Source of the DNA: UBA11524 sp964383815
GTDB taxonomy: Bacteria > Bacillota > Clostridia > Christensenellales > Aristaeellaceae
Assembly (NCBI GenBank): GCA_964383815.1
Contig: CAYLIC010000002.1
Location: forward strand, 65,746 to 129,745
Reading direction: 5' to 3'
Length of the DNA stretch: 64,000 nt
Shown in pieces: positions 35,316-43,787 of this stretch. The position numbers were made by a program, and so were the translations under genes. Position 1 is the stretch's first letter. Each line of letters begins with the position of its first letter. Under the pieces are notes generated by a model that was not told where the DNA came from, did no database searches, and saw only the letters and a program-made list of their open reading frames with translations.

Positions 35316-36521
35316 TCATTTGCTAACCAGCTCCAGGGTGTCCCTGGCAATCATAATCTCCTCATTGGTGGGAATGACCAGCACCTTCACCTTGCTGTCG
35401 TCGGTGGAGATCACGCACTCGGTGGCGTGGCCATCGGCGCAGGCGGCATTCTTCGCCACATCCAGCTTGGCGCCCAGGTAGCCGCAGTTCGCCATCACCC
35501 GCTCGCGGAGCTTGCCGTTGTTCTCGCCAATGCCGGCAGTGAACACAATCATGTCCACGCCGCCCATGGCAGCCGCATAGGCGCCAATGGTCTTCTGGAT
35601 ACTGTACACCAGCATGTCACGGGCCAGGATGGCATCCGCATCGCCCTGGTCGGCAGCGGCGTCCACGTCACGCATGTCGGAGGACTTGCCGCTGATGCCC
35701 AGCAGGCCGGATTCCTTGTTCATCATGTTCAGCACTTCGTCAACGGTCATCTTCTCGTTGTTGGCGATGAACTGGACAACAGCCGGGTCGCAGCTGCCGC
35801 AGCGGGTGCCCATCAGCAGGCCTTCCAGGGGCGTCAGGCCCATGGAGGTATCCACGCACTTGCCGTCCACACAGGCGCTGAGGCTGGAGCCGTTGCCCAG
35901 GTGGCAGATGATCACCCGGGTGCCCTGCTGGGGAATGCCCAGATACTCGCACACCCGCTTGCTCACATAGCGGTGGGAGGTGCCGTGGAAGCCATAGCGC
36001 CGCACGCCCATTTCGTCGTGATACTTCTTGGGCACGCCGTACATATAGGCCTTGGCAGGCATGGTCTGGTGGAACGCCGTGTCGAACACCGCCACCTGGG
36101 GGGTGTTGGGCATCACCTTTTCACAGGCCTCAATGCCCATCAGGTTGGCAGGGTTGTGCAGGGGGCCCAGGGGGATGCACTTGCGGATGGCAGCCTTCAC
36201 CGCATCGTTGATAATCACCGACTCGGAGAACTCGGTGCCGCCGTGCAGCACCCGGTGGCCCACCGCGCCAATCTCGTCCACGGACTTAATCACGCCCATT
36301 TTCTCGTCCTGCAGGGTGGCCAGCACCAGCTGGGTGGCCTCCACATGGTCCTTGATGGGGCGCTTGATTTCATACTTGTCCTTGCCCTTGGTGTGCTTCA
36401 GCTGGCTGCCTTCAATGGCAATGCGCTCCACCACACCTTTGGCCAGCACCTGTTCGCCCTCCATGTCCACCACCTGATACTTCAGGGAGGAGGAGCCTGC
36501 GTTGACAATCAGAATCTTCAT
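35316..36521 (-). CDS. ackA: Acetate kinase
   Basis: 401 residues. ASKHA-fold phosphotransferase: MKILIVNAGSSSLKYQVVD, GHRVLHGGTEF, VAVFDTAFHQTMP, RRYGFHGTSHRYVSKR and CHLGNGSSLSA. It interconverts acetyl phosphate and acetate with ATP formation. A GGAG site precedes the ATG at 36521, and the gene follows the phosphotransacylase by 25 bases, giving the complete acetyl-CoA to acetate route. Confidence 0.96.
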   Translation of the reverse strand: MKILIVNAGSSSLKYQVVDMEGEQVLAKGVVERIAIEGSQLKHTKGKDKYEIKRPIKDHVEATQLVLATLQDEKMGVIKSVDEIGAVGHRVLHGGTEFSESVIINDAVKAAIRKCIPLGPLHNPANLMGIEACEKVMPNTPQVAVFDTAFHQTMPAKAYMYGVPKKYHDEMGVRRYGFHGTSHRYVSKRVCEYLGIPQQGTRVIICHLGNGSSLSACVDGKCVDTSMGLTPLEGLLMGTRCGSCDPAVVQFIANNEKMTVDEVLNMMNKESGLLGISGKSSDMRDVDAAADQGDADAILARDMLVYSIQKTIGAYAAAMGGVDMIVFTAGIGENNGKLRERVMANCGYLGAKLDVAKNAACADGHATECVISTDDSKVKVLVIPTNEEIMIARDTLELVSK

Positions 36522-36546
36522 TGGTCAAACTCCTTTATTCCGCTTT

Positions 36547-37119
36547 TTACTTGACGATTTCGCCCATGGTGTCCCTGCCGCAGCAGGCAGCGTTGCTCTC
36601 ATCGGTATCAATGTGCATGGCCAGGGCATAGCTGTCGCTCACGCGAACCACCACATCGCCAAACACCAGGGCGCGGCCTTCGGTGTCCACCTTCACGGAC
36701 ACAATGTCCTTGTCCTTCACGCCCATTTCGGCGGCATCGGCACAGGTCATGTGGATGTGGCGCTTGGCGGCGATGACACCCTGGGCAATCTCCACCTCGC
36801 CACAGGGGCCCACCAGCTTGCAGGCGCCGGAGCCGGCAATGTCGCCAGACTCGCGGATGGGGGCAGCCACGCCAATGGAGCGGGCGTCCGTCAGGGAGAT
36901 TTCGACCTGGGTTTCCTTGCGCACAGGGCCAAGGATGCTCACGCCGGACAGGGTCTTCTTGGGGCCCACCACATCCACCCGCTCCTCGCAGGCGTACTGG
37001 CCGGGCTGGGACAGCATCTTCTTCACCTTCAGCTCGTATCCCTTGCCGAACAGGGTTTCCAAATCCTGCTGGGACACATGCACATGGCGGGCGGAGGTTT
37101 CAACGATAAACTTCTTCAT
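36547..37119 (-). CDS. PduL-type phosphate acyltransferase
   Basis: 190 residues from the ATG at 37119 (GGAAGG site). PduL family features: the metal-binding His-rich ETSARHVHVS and AAKRHIHMT, and the paired beta-barrel segments VDVVGPKKTLSGVSILGPVR and VSVKVDTEGRALVFGDVVVR. It transfers acyl groups between CoA and phosphate. Beside ackA it most likely works as the phosphotransacetylase, replacing Pta. There is no encapsulation peptide or microcompartment gene nearby. Confidence 0.9.
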   Translation of the reverse strand: MKKFIVETSARHVHVSQQDLETLFGKGYELKVKKMLSQPGQYACEERVDVVGPKKTLSGVSILGPVRKETQVEISLTDARSIGVAAPIRESGDIAGSGACKLVGPCGEVEIAQGVIAAKRHIHMTCADAAEMGVKDKDIVSVKVDTEGRALVFGDVVVRVSDSYALAMHIDTDESNAACCGRDTMGEIVK

Positions 37120-37156
37120 AACAAAAATCCTTCCTTTCGTGTGGTAGGCTTCTTTC

Positions 37157-37184
37157 ATTATACCATCTTTCTTGCATTTGTAAA
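37157..37184 (-). promoter_or_regulatory. Sigma-A promoter for the phosphotransacylase-ackA operon
   Basis: Minus-strand -35 TTTACA (37179-37184), 16-base spacer, -10 TATAAT (37157-37162). Confidence 0.8.
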
Positions 37185-37218
37185 GGGTCACAGCGGTTTC
37201 ATTTCTGTTCTTTTCGCC

Positions 37219-37248
37219 TTGTGCAGCCCGGCGGATGTGTGCTATAAT
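37219..37248 (+). promoter_or_regulatory. Promoter for tmcAL, extended -10
   Basis: TGCTATAAT with -10 at 37243-37248 and a weak -35 TTGTGC (37219-37224), spacer 18. It diverges from the phosphotransacylase promoter about 35 bases away. Confidence 0.7.
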
Positions 37249-37270
37249 GCACGCAAAAGGAGGGATGACC

Positions 37271-38431
37271 ATGCGCGTTGTCGGCGTGATTGCGGAATAC
37301 GACCCGTTCCACACGGGCCACGCCCATCACCTGCGGCAGGCCCGGGCACTCAGCGGCGCGGATTATGTGGTGGTGGTCATGTCCTCCGCCTTCACCCAAA
37401 GGGGCGAGACCGCGCTCCTCTCCCCTGCCGACCGGGCCCGCATGGCGCTTGCCTGCGGTGCGGATGCAGTTTTTGCGCTGCCCGCCTGCTGGGCCGTGCG
37501 GGACGCGGAGCACTTCGCCCTGGGCGGTGTGGCGCTGCTGAAGGCACTGGGTGTGGACGGCATTTCCTTCGGCGCGGAAGAGGCGGATGTGGGCCGCCTT
37601 GCCACCTGTGCCCACCGGCTGGAGCAGCCGGATGCCGCCTTCACCGCCGCCCTGCGCCACGGTCTGGACGCCGGCCTGCCCTATCCCGCCGCCCTGTCCG
37701 CCGCCATGGGGGATGAGCTTCTTTCCGCGCCCAACAACACGCTGGCTGTGTGCTACCTGCGGGCCATGCAGCGCCTGGGAGCCACCTTCACCGTTCATCC
37801 TGTTGCCCGGCAGGGTGATTACCACGCCACCGGGCACACAGGCGGCTTCTCCTCCGCCACAGCCTTGCGGGGCAGCATCCACCGGGGAGACTGGCACACC
37901 CTGTCCGCCTTCATGCCGGAGGCTGCGCTGGAGATTCTCCGTGCCGCCGCCCTGGAGGGACGCATGCTCCGCCCGGACGCGCTGGATCAGGCATTGCTCT
38001 ACCGGCTGCGTACCATGACGGATGCGGACTGGGCCTCCTTGCCCGACCTGTCCGAGGGCATTGGCGACAGGCTCCGGACCGCCGCACGAACCGCCGCCAG
38101 CCGGGAGGCACTGCTGCAATCCGCCAAAACCCGCCGCTACCCCTATGCCCGGCTTTCCCGGCTGTGCGCACATGCCCTGCTGGGCATCACCGCCGGGCAG
38201 CTTGCCGCCGGGCCGCTGCCCACCGCCGCCTGGCTGCTGGGCTTCCGGCAGGAGGCCAGGCCGCTTTTGTCGCACATGAAGAAAAGCGGCTTCCCCATCA
38301 TTGGGAAAGCCGCCGACTATTCCGGAAAAGAAGCCTGGTTCCGCACGGAGCTTGCTGCCTACGACCTGTGGGCGCTGGGCTGCGGGCTGCATGCAGGCAT
38401 GGGTTTCACCCAAAGCGTCGTTCGCGTATGA
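37271..38431 (+). CDS. tmcAL: tRNA(Met) cytidine acetate ligase (TmcAL, YlbM)
   Basis: 386 residues from the ATG at 37271, nine bases after AGGAGGG. The nucleotidyltransferase-like core opens VVGVIAEYDPFHTGHAHHL (HxGH) and continues VVVMSSAFTQRGETALL. In B. subtilis TmcAL makes ac4C34 in elongator tRNA-Met from free acetate and ATP. Its divergent placement beside the acetate-forming genes is typical of Clostridia and metabolically suggestive. Confidence 0.9.
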   Translation: MRVVGVIAEYDPFHTGHAHHLRQARALSGADYVVVVMSSAFTQRGETALLSPADRARMALACGADAVFALPACWAVRDAEHFALGGVALLKALGVDGISFGAEEADVGRLATCAHRLEQPDAAFTAALRHGLDAGLPYPAALSAAMGDELLSAPNNTLAVCYLRAMQRLGATFTVHPVARQGDYHATGHTGGFSSATALRGSIHRGDWHTLSAFMPEAALEILRAAALEGRMLRPDALDQALLYRLRTMTDADWASLPDLSEGIGDRLRTAARTAASREALLQSAKTRRYPYARLSRLCAHALLGITAGQLAAGPLPTAAWLLGFRQEARPLLSHMKKSGFPIIGKAADYSGKEAWFRTELAAYDLWALGCGLHAGMGFTQSVVRV

Positions 38432-38443
38432 GCGGCGCTTTTT
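38412..38443 (+). terminator. Terminator after tmcAL
   Basis: Arms AAAGCGTCG (38412-38420) and CGGCGCTTT (38433-38441) followed by further T; it overlaps the tmcAL stop codon. Confidence 0.7.
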
Positions 38444-39009
38444 CAATACTCCGCATAGTCCCGAATCTTCTCCACCACGCCCAGATAATCGTGGGCCGTA
38501 CCGCTGAAGCTTTTGGGGTTGATAGGGTGATGGACGTTGTAGAGAATGCCTGTTTTGCCAGTTCGTCCTAAATCGTCTTCATCCAGGTGCCGCTCGTCCA
38601 TATGTATCCTGACAATCTCCAGGCACATCAGGACATGGTCATCCCCATCGACGATTTCCTTCTCCCACTTGAACCTGCACTCCAGGTTGAGAAAGCATTC
38701 ATCAATCATCGGCGCGTTGACGGCCTCCGCTTTCACCGCCGACAAGCCTGCCGCAAGGATTTCATCCTCGTCAAACTGGTTATGCTTGATGGTAGCCATG
38801 CACCGATCGTAAATGTCGGCGGACATAAAGTTGATGACCGCTTCACCTGTTTCTTGAAGTGTCTGATATAAATGCCCGTACTTGCTGACGGCGGAAACAA
38901 TGGCGTAATAGCCGTTCTTGCCGCCTGTAAAGGTTGTCCAGGACTGCATGCAGGCGTTGGCAAGCCCGTTGCTTTTATATGAAGTTACGATGTACAGGGG
39001 CGATGGAAT
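38443..39009 (-). pseudogene. Flavin reductase-like (flavoredoxin) gene, 5' end lost
   Basis: The frame is open from a TAG at 39010-39012 down to 38443. It reads PLYIVTSYKSNGLANACMQS, then SAVSKYGHLYQTLQETGEAV and MIDECFLNLECRF, matching FMN-binding flavin reductases of about 200 residues. The N-terminal 10-20 residues and start are missing. An internal ATG at 38949 could give a 168-residue product, but it has no ribosome binding site and lacks the first FMN-binding strand. The break coincides with the end of the AraC remnant. Confidence 0.65.
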
Positions 39010-39605
39010 CTACGGAAGGTGTTCAGCAAATGTGCTTGATCGCAAAAGCCCAGGGCCTCCACCTGTTCCTGAATGTCCAAGCGCGGCTGGGTCAGGCTGC
39101 GGCGCCACAGGGTTTGATAGCGGATCACATCGGCAGTTTCTTTGGGTGTAAGGCCCGTATGCTGGCGGAACAGCCGCTCCGCCGTTCGGGTGCTGACAGC
39201 CATGTGCGCCGCCAGCGCTCCCATGGTTACGCGCCCATGAGTTATCAACAGGCAGTCAATACCGTTCAGCAGGTCAGGTGTCCGGCTGGCAGTCAGGCGG
39301 CGCAGCAGGTAGGCCTCCATCAGCGCTTGGCGCTGGGAGAAGCGCTTTTCCAGAAACCCTTCCCGCAGAAGATGCCTCCGCAGGTCTGGAAAGTTCTCCT
39401 CGTCAAAGCTGCCCCGAACCCCGAAAAAGGGCAACGCCCAGAAGAAGAACCGGACAGCGAACATATCACGCTCTTGCCCAAAAGCAGAGGTAAACGTGTG
39501 GCGAACGTGCAGGGTTTCAACACCCGCAGGCCTGCAGCAGGCGAAGCATGGTACATCATACATCCTCCACGAGCAAAAAGGCCGGACGCAGCACATCCGG
39601 CCCAT
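38985..39605 (-). pseudogene. AraC-family regulator remnant joined to the flavin reductase
   Basis: The open frame has an AraC-type DNA-binding region: MGALAAHMAVSTRTAERLF, RQHTGLTPKETADVIRYQ and ALGFCDQAHLLNTFRRFHR. It then ends abruptly (PCTS, stop) where relatives continue with a conserved Pro-Tyr-containing tail. The N-terminal ligand domain is mostly missing, and the first codons lie in the terminator of the upstream phosphohexomutase gene. I read it as a truncated, probably non-functional copy. Confidence 0.6.
39575..39602 (-). terminator. Terminator after the phosphohexomutase gene
   Basis: Minus-strand arms GGCCGGA (39596-39602) and TCCGGCC (39580-39586), then five T. Confidence 0.85.
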
Positions 39606-39608
39606 GGG

Positions 39609-41117
39609 TTATTCAATGGCGTTCTTCAAGGGGGTCAGGTCGATGCCCTCGCAGTTTTTTAGCACATCGTACAGGCTGGTGAGCATCTGCTTCACGCCGC
39701 CGGGCACATCACTCTCGGCGTTCAGGGGCAGCACCGGATCATGCACGGACAGGCGCAGCAGGAACCAGCCGTTGTCCAGGCCGTCATTCAGGTCGAAGGA
39801 AATGCGCACACCCTCCCGGTTGTCCGGGGCAATATGCCAGTGCTCAGCGGCGTTGGCGTAGTCCAGCACCTGCTGAATGGCCACCTTGCCGGTTTCCCGG
39901 AAGTCCTCGCTGGTAATGTTCAGCCGCAGCTCCTTGCTTTCCACAGGCTCTTGCAGATCGGCAATCAGGCTGCCCAGGGTGGAGCCTTCCTGCTTGAGCT
40001 TCATGGCCCGGACGATCAGCACCGTCACCAGGTACATGCCATCATCCAGAAAGTAATTCTCCTTCATGGCAGCATGTCCGCTGGTTTCGATGGCCAGGGG
40101 ACACTCAATGCCCTCGGCGTTCAGGCGGATGGCCTCGTCAATCACGTTGCGGTAGCCCCGCTTGTAGCGGTAATGTTCCCCGCCCCAATCGTTAATGAAC
40201 TTCTTCAGGCCGGAGGATGTCACCGAGTCCGTCACAATGGTCTGTCCGGGCTTTTCGTCCAACAGAATGGCGGAAATCAAGGCAATCAGCCGATTGCGGT
40301 TGATTTCCCGCCCATTGGAGTCCACAATGGCTGCTCTGTCGCAGTCCGTGTCGAAAATCACACCCAGGTCAGCGCCAGCATCCAGCACAGCCTTGCACAC
40401 GCTGGCCATGGCATCAGGGTTCTCCGGGTTGGGGATGTGGTTGGGGAAGTATCCATCCGGGTCAAGGAACTGGCTGCCCTCAATCCACGCGCCCAGTTCC
40501 TCCATCAGCTCGGCATAAAAGCCGCCAGCACCGTTGCCGGCATCCACCACCACATGCAGTCCCAGCAGCGGCTTAGCCATGTCCGTGTCCAGGCCTTTGC
40601 GAATGCGCTCCGCCAGCTGCTCCCTGTAGGTGGGCAGGAAGGCCTTTTCCGTAATGGTACCGGCAAAGGGCAGGCCTTCCGGCTCCAGGTTCTGCGCCAT
40701 GCTCAGCAGCTCCACCACCGTGTCGCCCTCAATGCCGCCTTCCTCCGTGAAGAACTTCAGGCCGTTCTTGTCGTAGGGGTGGTGGCTGGCGGTAATCATA
40801 ATGGAGGCATCCGGCTGAAACCCGGGGGTGATGATGCTCATGTACATGGCAGGCGTGGTGCACATGCCAAAGTCCAGCACATTGGCGCCGGCCTTCGATA
40901 TGCCCTCCGCCGTGGCCCGCAAAAGCTCCGGGCCGGAAATGCGGCTGTCCCGCCCCAGGGCGATGGTTACCTGGGTTACGCTTTTGTGCTTCTTTTCCGC
41001 CACATAGCGGGCAAAGGCCATGCCCAGGCAGCTGGCCACATGGGGGGTGATGACGGCGTTTTCGCCCACAGCCGTGCCGCGCACGTCACTGCCGCTTTTC
41101 AGTTTCAACCAATTCAT
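39609..41117 (-). CDS. Phosphomannomutase/phosphoglucomutase
   Basis: 502 residues from the ATG at 41117, nine bases after AGGAGG. Alpha-D-phosphohexomutase features: phosphoserine loop ITASHHPYDKNGLK, metal loop FDTDCDRAAIVD, sugar-binding AIETSGHAAMKENYFLDDG and C-terminal phosphate loop NREGVRISFDLNDG. It interconverts hexose 1- and 6-phosphates and supplies nucleotide-sugar pathways. It is co-transcribed with the DUF2461 gene upstream. Confidence 0.92.
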   Translation of the reverse strand: MNWLKLKSGSDVRGTAVGENAVITPHVASCLGMAFARYVAEKKHKSVTQVTIALGRDSRISGPELLRATAEGISKAGANVLDFGMCTTPAMYMSIITPGFQPDASIMITASHHPYDKNGLKFFTEEGGIEGDTVVELLSMAQNLEPEGLPFAGTITEKAFLPTYREQLAERIRKGLDTDMAKPLLGLHVVVDAGNGAGGFYAELMEELGAWIEGSQFLDPDGYFPNHIPNPENPDAMASVCKAVLDAGADLGVIFDTDCDRAAIVDSNGREINRNRLIALISAILLDEKPGQTIVTDSVTSSGLKKFINDWGGEHYRYKRGYRNVIDEAIRLNAEGIECPLAIETSGHAAMKENYFLDDGMYLVTVLIVRAMKLKQEGSTLGSLIADLQEPVESKELRLNITSEDFRETGKVAIQQVLDYANAAEHWHIAPDNREGVRISFDLNDGLDNGWFLLRLSVHDPVLPLNAESDVPGGVKQMLTSLYDVLKNCEGIDLTPLKNAIE

Positions 41118-41138
41118 ATGCAACAACCTCCTGTCGGT

Positions 41139-41828
41139 TCACTCGGTCAGCTGGGCCTCGTTGTAGCAGCCCCGCAGCATTTTGTAAAGGGGGATCATCT
41201 CCCGGTAGTCCCGCCACACCCTGTCCGCAAGGTCGCTCTCCAGCGCCCATTCCAGCCGGGTGCCAGCCTTGCCGATGTACACATCCCGCAGGGTGTACCA
41301 GGCGCGCATGGTTTCCGGCACGCCCTGGGGCAGTGCCATGCGCTTGTAGGTGTTGCCGTAAAACGCCAGGCCATGCCCGGCAAAGTCCACACTGCGGATG
41401 ATGCCTTCCATGCCCCTGGGATCGGCGGCGATGCGGCGGCGGAGCACCTCGTTCATGGGCTTGTTCTCACCCCAGGTGCCAAGCCCCCAGCTGACCTCCT
41501 GCGGCGTCAGCTCGAAGAAGAAGTTCACGCTGCCTTCCTTCGGCTCAGCCGCATGGCGGAAGCACACCCATAGATGGTCGCGGTAGGGACTCTTGTCCCT
41601 GGAGAAGCGTGTGTCCCGGTAAATGCGGGCCACGCACTTGTAGGGCCGCACCTCCATCTGCGGGTCGATGGTCTGCATTCTGGGTGCCAGCGCCTCAACA
41701 AAGGCGGCAAAGGGTGCCTTCACCCATTGCTCATAACGGGCGCGATTCTCCTCGAAATACATTTTGTTGTTGTTGAAGCGTAGATCAATGAAAAACTGCA
41801 GCGTTTCCTCCGGAAAACCGGTAAACAT
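41139..41828 (-). CDS. DUF2461 family protein
   Basis: 229 residues from the ATG at 41828 (AGGAGG site). Matches the DUF2461/TIGR02453 family: FTGFPEETLQFFIDLRFNNN, YEENRARYEQWVK-type segment, and ARIYRDTRFSRDKSPYRDH. The function is unknown. A consensus promoter lies just upstream, overlapping the 5' untranslated region of the divergent MBL gene, and the phosphohexomutase gene follows. Confidence 0.85.
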   Translation of the reverse strand: MFTGFPEETLQFFIDLRFNNNKMYFEENRARYEQWVKAPFAAFVEALAPRMQTIDPQMEVRPYKCVARIYRDTRFSRDKSPYRDHLWVCFRHAAEPKEGSVNFFFELTPQEVSWGLGTWGENKPMNEVLRRRIAADPRGMEGIIRSVDFAGHGLAFYGNTYKRMALPQGVPETMRAWYTLRDVYIGKAGTRLEWALESDLADRVWRDYREMIPLYKMLRGCYNEAQLTE

Positions 41829-41854
41829 AACGCACCTCCTACCAAATCGCATCC

Positions 41855-41883
41855 ATTATACCTGTTTTTCACCAGTTTTTCAA
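41855..41883 (-). promoter_or_regulatory. Sigma-A promoter for DUF2461-phosphohexomutase
   Basis: Minus-strand -35 TTGAAA (41878-41883), 17-base spacer, -10 TATAAT (41855-41860). Confidence 0.85.
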
Positions 41884-41902
41884 CCACAAAACGCCACGAA
41901 AC

Positions 41903-41932
41903 TTGACTTTTCCATGCATTTTCTTCTATACT
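41903..41932 (+). promoter_or_regulatory. Sigma-A promoter for the MBL-fold gene
   Basis: -35 TTGACT (41903-41908), 18-base spacer, -10 TATACT (41927-41932). Confidence 0.75.
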
Positions 41933-41959
41933 GGTTGCGCTGCAAAGGAGGCCTGAACC

Positions 41960-42700
41960 ATGCTTGAGCAAATCACCCGGCGGTGCTTCTACCTGCCCAA
42001 CAACCCCGAGGCCGACCGGCCTTGCCTGGGATATGTGCAGGGTGACCGCTATGCCCTGATGATTGACGCAGGGAACAGCCCTGCACACCACCGGCTGTTT
42101 CTGGATGAAGCTGCCGCCGCAGGCCTGCCTGCACCCACCGCTGTAGCCATCACCCATTCCCATTGGGATCACACCTATGGCATGTGTGCAGCCCACGCGC
42201 CCACCCTGGCAAACAGCCGCACCCAGCAGCAGCTGCACCGCATGAGCCGCTGGGCCTGGACGCTGCCTGCCATGGAGGAGCGCCTGCGCACCCATGAGGA
42301 CATTCTCTTCTGCCACGAGTGCATTTTGAAGGAATATCCCGACCCGGGCGCCATCCGGGTGGTGCCTGCCACCGTTGTCTACGACACAAGCCTGACCCTT
42401 GACCTGGGCGGCGTGCAGGCCCGGCTGATTCGCCTGGACAACAGCCACGCGGAGGATTGCTCCGTGGTGTTCATCCCGGAGGAAAGGGTGCTTTTCCTGG
42501 GTGACATTACCTGCGACGACCTGCACCACCAGCCGCCCTGCATCCACCGGGCCAGGCTGGAAAAGCTCCGCCGGAGCCTGGCAGACCTGGACTTTGCCTT
42601 CGCCGTTGACGGGCACTGGGGCCAGCCCATGAGCAAGGAGGAGGTTCTCCAGGGCATACGGGAGCGCCTCGCCAGCCCGGAGGTGCCGCTCTTTCCCTGA
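41960..42700 (+). CDS. Metallo-beta-lactamase fold hydrolase
   Basis: 246 residues. Metal motif ITHSHWDHTYGM (HxHxDH), a second ligand region in DNSHAEDCSVV, and FLGDITCDD and VDGHWGQP further on. MBL-fold proteins of this size are hydrolases of diverse substrates such as thioesters or lactones; no specific substrate can be read. AAAGGAGG precedes the ATG. Confidence 0.88.
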   Translation: MLEQITRRCFYLPNNPEADRPCLGYVQGDRYALMIDAGNSPAHHRLFLDEAAAAGLPAPTAVAITHSHWDHTYGMCAAHAPTLANSRTQQQLHRMSRWAWTLPAMEERLRTHEDILFCHECILKEYPDPGAIRVVPATVVYDTSLTLDLGGVQARLIRLDNSHAEDCSVVFIPEERVLFLGDITCDDLHHQPPCIHRARLEKLRRSLADLDFAFAVDGHWGQPMSKEEVLQGIRERLASPEVPLFP

Positions 42701-42746
42701 TGATGCCTTTTCTTTCCTCCGGCTCTTTCCAACAGGGCCAGCGGTG

Positions 42747-42755
42747 TGGTATAAT
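42747..42755 (+). promoter_or_regulatory. Extended -10 promoter for the LCP operon
   Basis: TGGTATAAT at 42747-42755; the -35 region is poor. The ATG is 78 bases downstream. Confidence 0.6.
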
Positions 42756-42832
42756 GTTATTTGCCCATGATGGACAGATTGGCTTTTGTTATTCGTTGTG
42801 ATTGTATCACCCATGCGAAAGGAGTTCTGTTT

Positions 42833-43759
42833 ATGTTCAAGCGTCTTGCCTGCGCCCTGCTGGCATCGGTGCTGCTCTGCGCCGCCCTGCCCGCCCTGGC
42901 GGATACCCCGCAGCCCATCGAGATTATCCCCTATGACGAGCTGCCCGTCACAGCCGAGGGCCAGCACCACTACCTGCTCCTGTGTACCGACAGCTGGGCA
43001 GCCAACCCCAGGAATCTGGGCAATACGGACGGCATCGTGATTGTTACCCTGGACACCCGGGCCCACCGGGTTATGCTGACCTCCATCATCCGCGATGCCT
43101 TGGTTCAGCGGCCCGATGGGGTGATTGGGCGCATTAACTACATCGCCAAGAACTACGGCCCGGAGGCCCTGTGCCAGGTGGTCAGCCAGCACCTGAACGT
43201 GAAGATTGAGGACTACATTCTCTTCGATTTCGGGCAGATTGCCCGCATTATCGACCACCTGGGCGGCGTGGACATTGAGGTGAACGCCTCCGAGGCCAGC
43301 TACCTGAAGCGCTACCCCCTGGACGCCCACCAGACCAGCCCGTCCATGGGCGGTTCAGGCACCTACAAGTTCTACGGCCGCGCGGCGGTTATCTACATGC
43401 GCATCCGCAAGGCTGGCGGCGGCGGCGATTTCATGCGCACTCAGCGCGTGCGCACGGTGCTCTCCACCCTGGCTGACCAGTGCCGGGAGATTTCCTACGA
43501 CCAGGCCAAGGATTTGCTGGACTCCATCGTTGAAAATACCCTCCTGACCAACATGAATACCGAGCAGCTGGTTGCCGCCATGGACCAGGCCTACAGCCTG
43601 CGGGACTGCACCGTGGAGGAGCTGCGCATCCCCCAGGACGATGCCGTTCACCCCATATCCTACGTTGGCATGTCCGCCCAGGAGCTGGACTGGGAGAAGT
43701 GCCGGGAGGACTTTGAGGAATACCTGGGCAGCAGCTGGCTGGTGATGGACGAAGAATAA
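42833..43759 (+). CDS. LytR-CpsA-Psr (LCP) family protein
   Basis: 308 residues with an N-terminal signal or anchor segment (MFKRLACALLASVLLCAALP). The LCP core shows TDGIVIVTLDTRAHRVMLTS, INYIAKNYGPEALCQVV and DFGQIARIIDHLGGVDIEV. LCP enzymes attach polyprenyl-linked glycopolymers to peptidoglycan. It is relatively short, and the second conserved Arg region reads AVIYMRIRKAGGGGDFMRTQ. It heads an operon with two envelope-associated genes. Confidence 0.9.
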   Translation: MFKRLACALLASVLLCAALPALADTPQPIEIIPYDELPVTAEGQHHYLLLCTDSWAANPRNLGNTDGIVIVTLDTRAHRVMLTSIIRDALVQRPDGVIGRINYIAKNYGPEALCQVVSQHLNVKIEDYILFDFGQIARIIDHLGGVDIEVNASEASYLKRYPLDAHQTSPSMGGSGTYKFYGRAAVIYMRIRKAGGGGDFMRTQRVRTVLSTLADQCREISYDQAKDLLDSIVENTLLTNMNTEQLVAAMDQAYSLRDCTVEELRIPQDDAVHPISYVGMSAQELDWEKCREDFEEYLGSSWLVMDEE

Positions 43760-43787
43760 ACTGCGTTTGCAGCAAAGGAGCTAACCT

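Noticed and set aside
36547..37119. Bacterial microcompartment locus
   Set aside because: The PduL-type enzyme lacks a visible encapsulation peptide and no shell proteins occur nearby; it sits with ackA as a housekeeping phosphotransacetylase.
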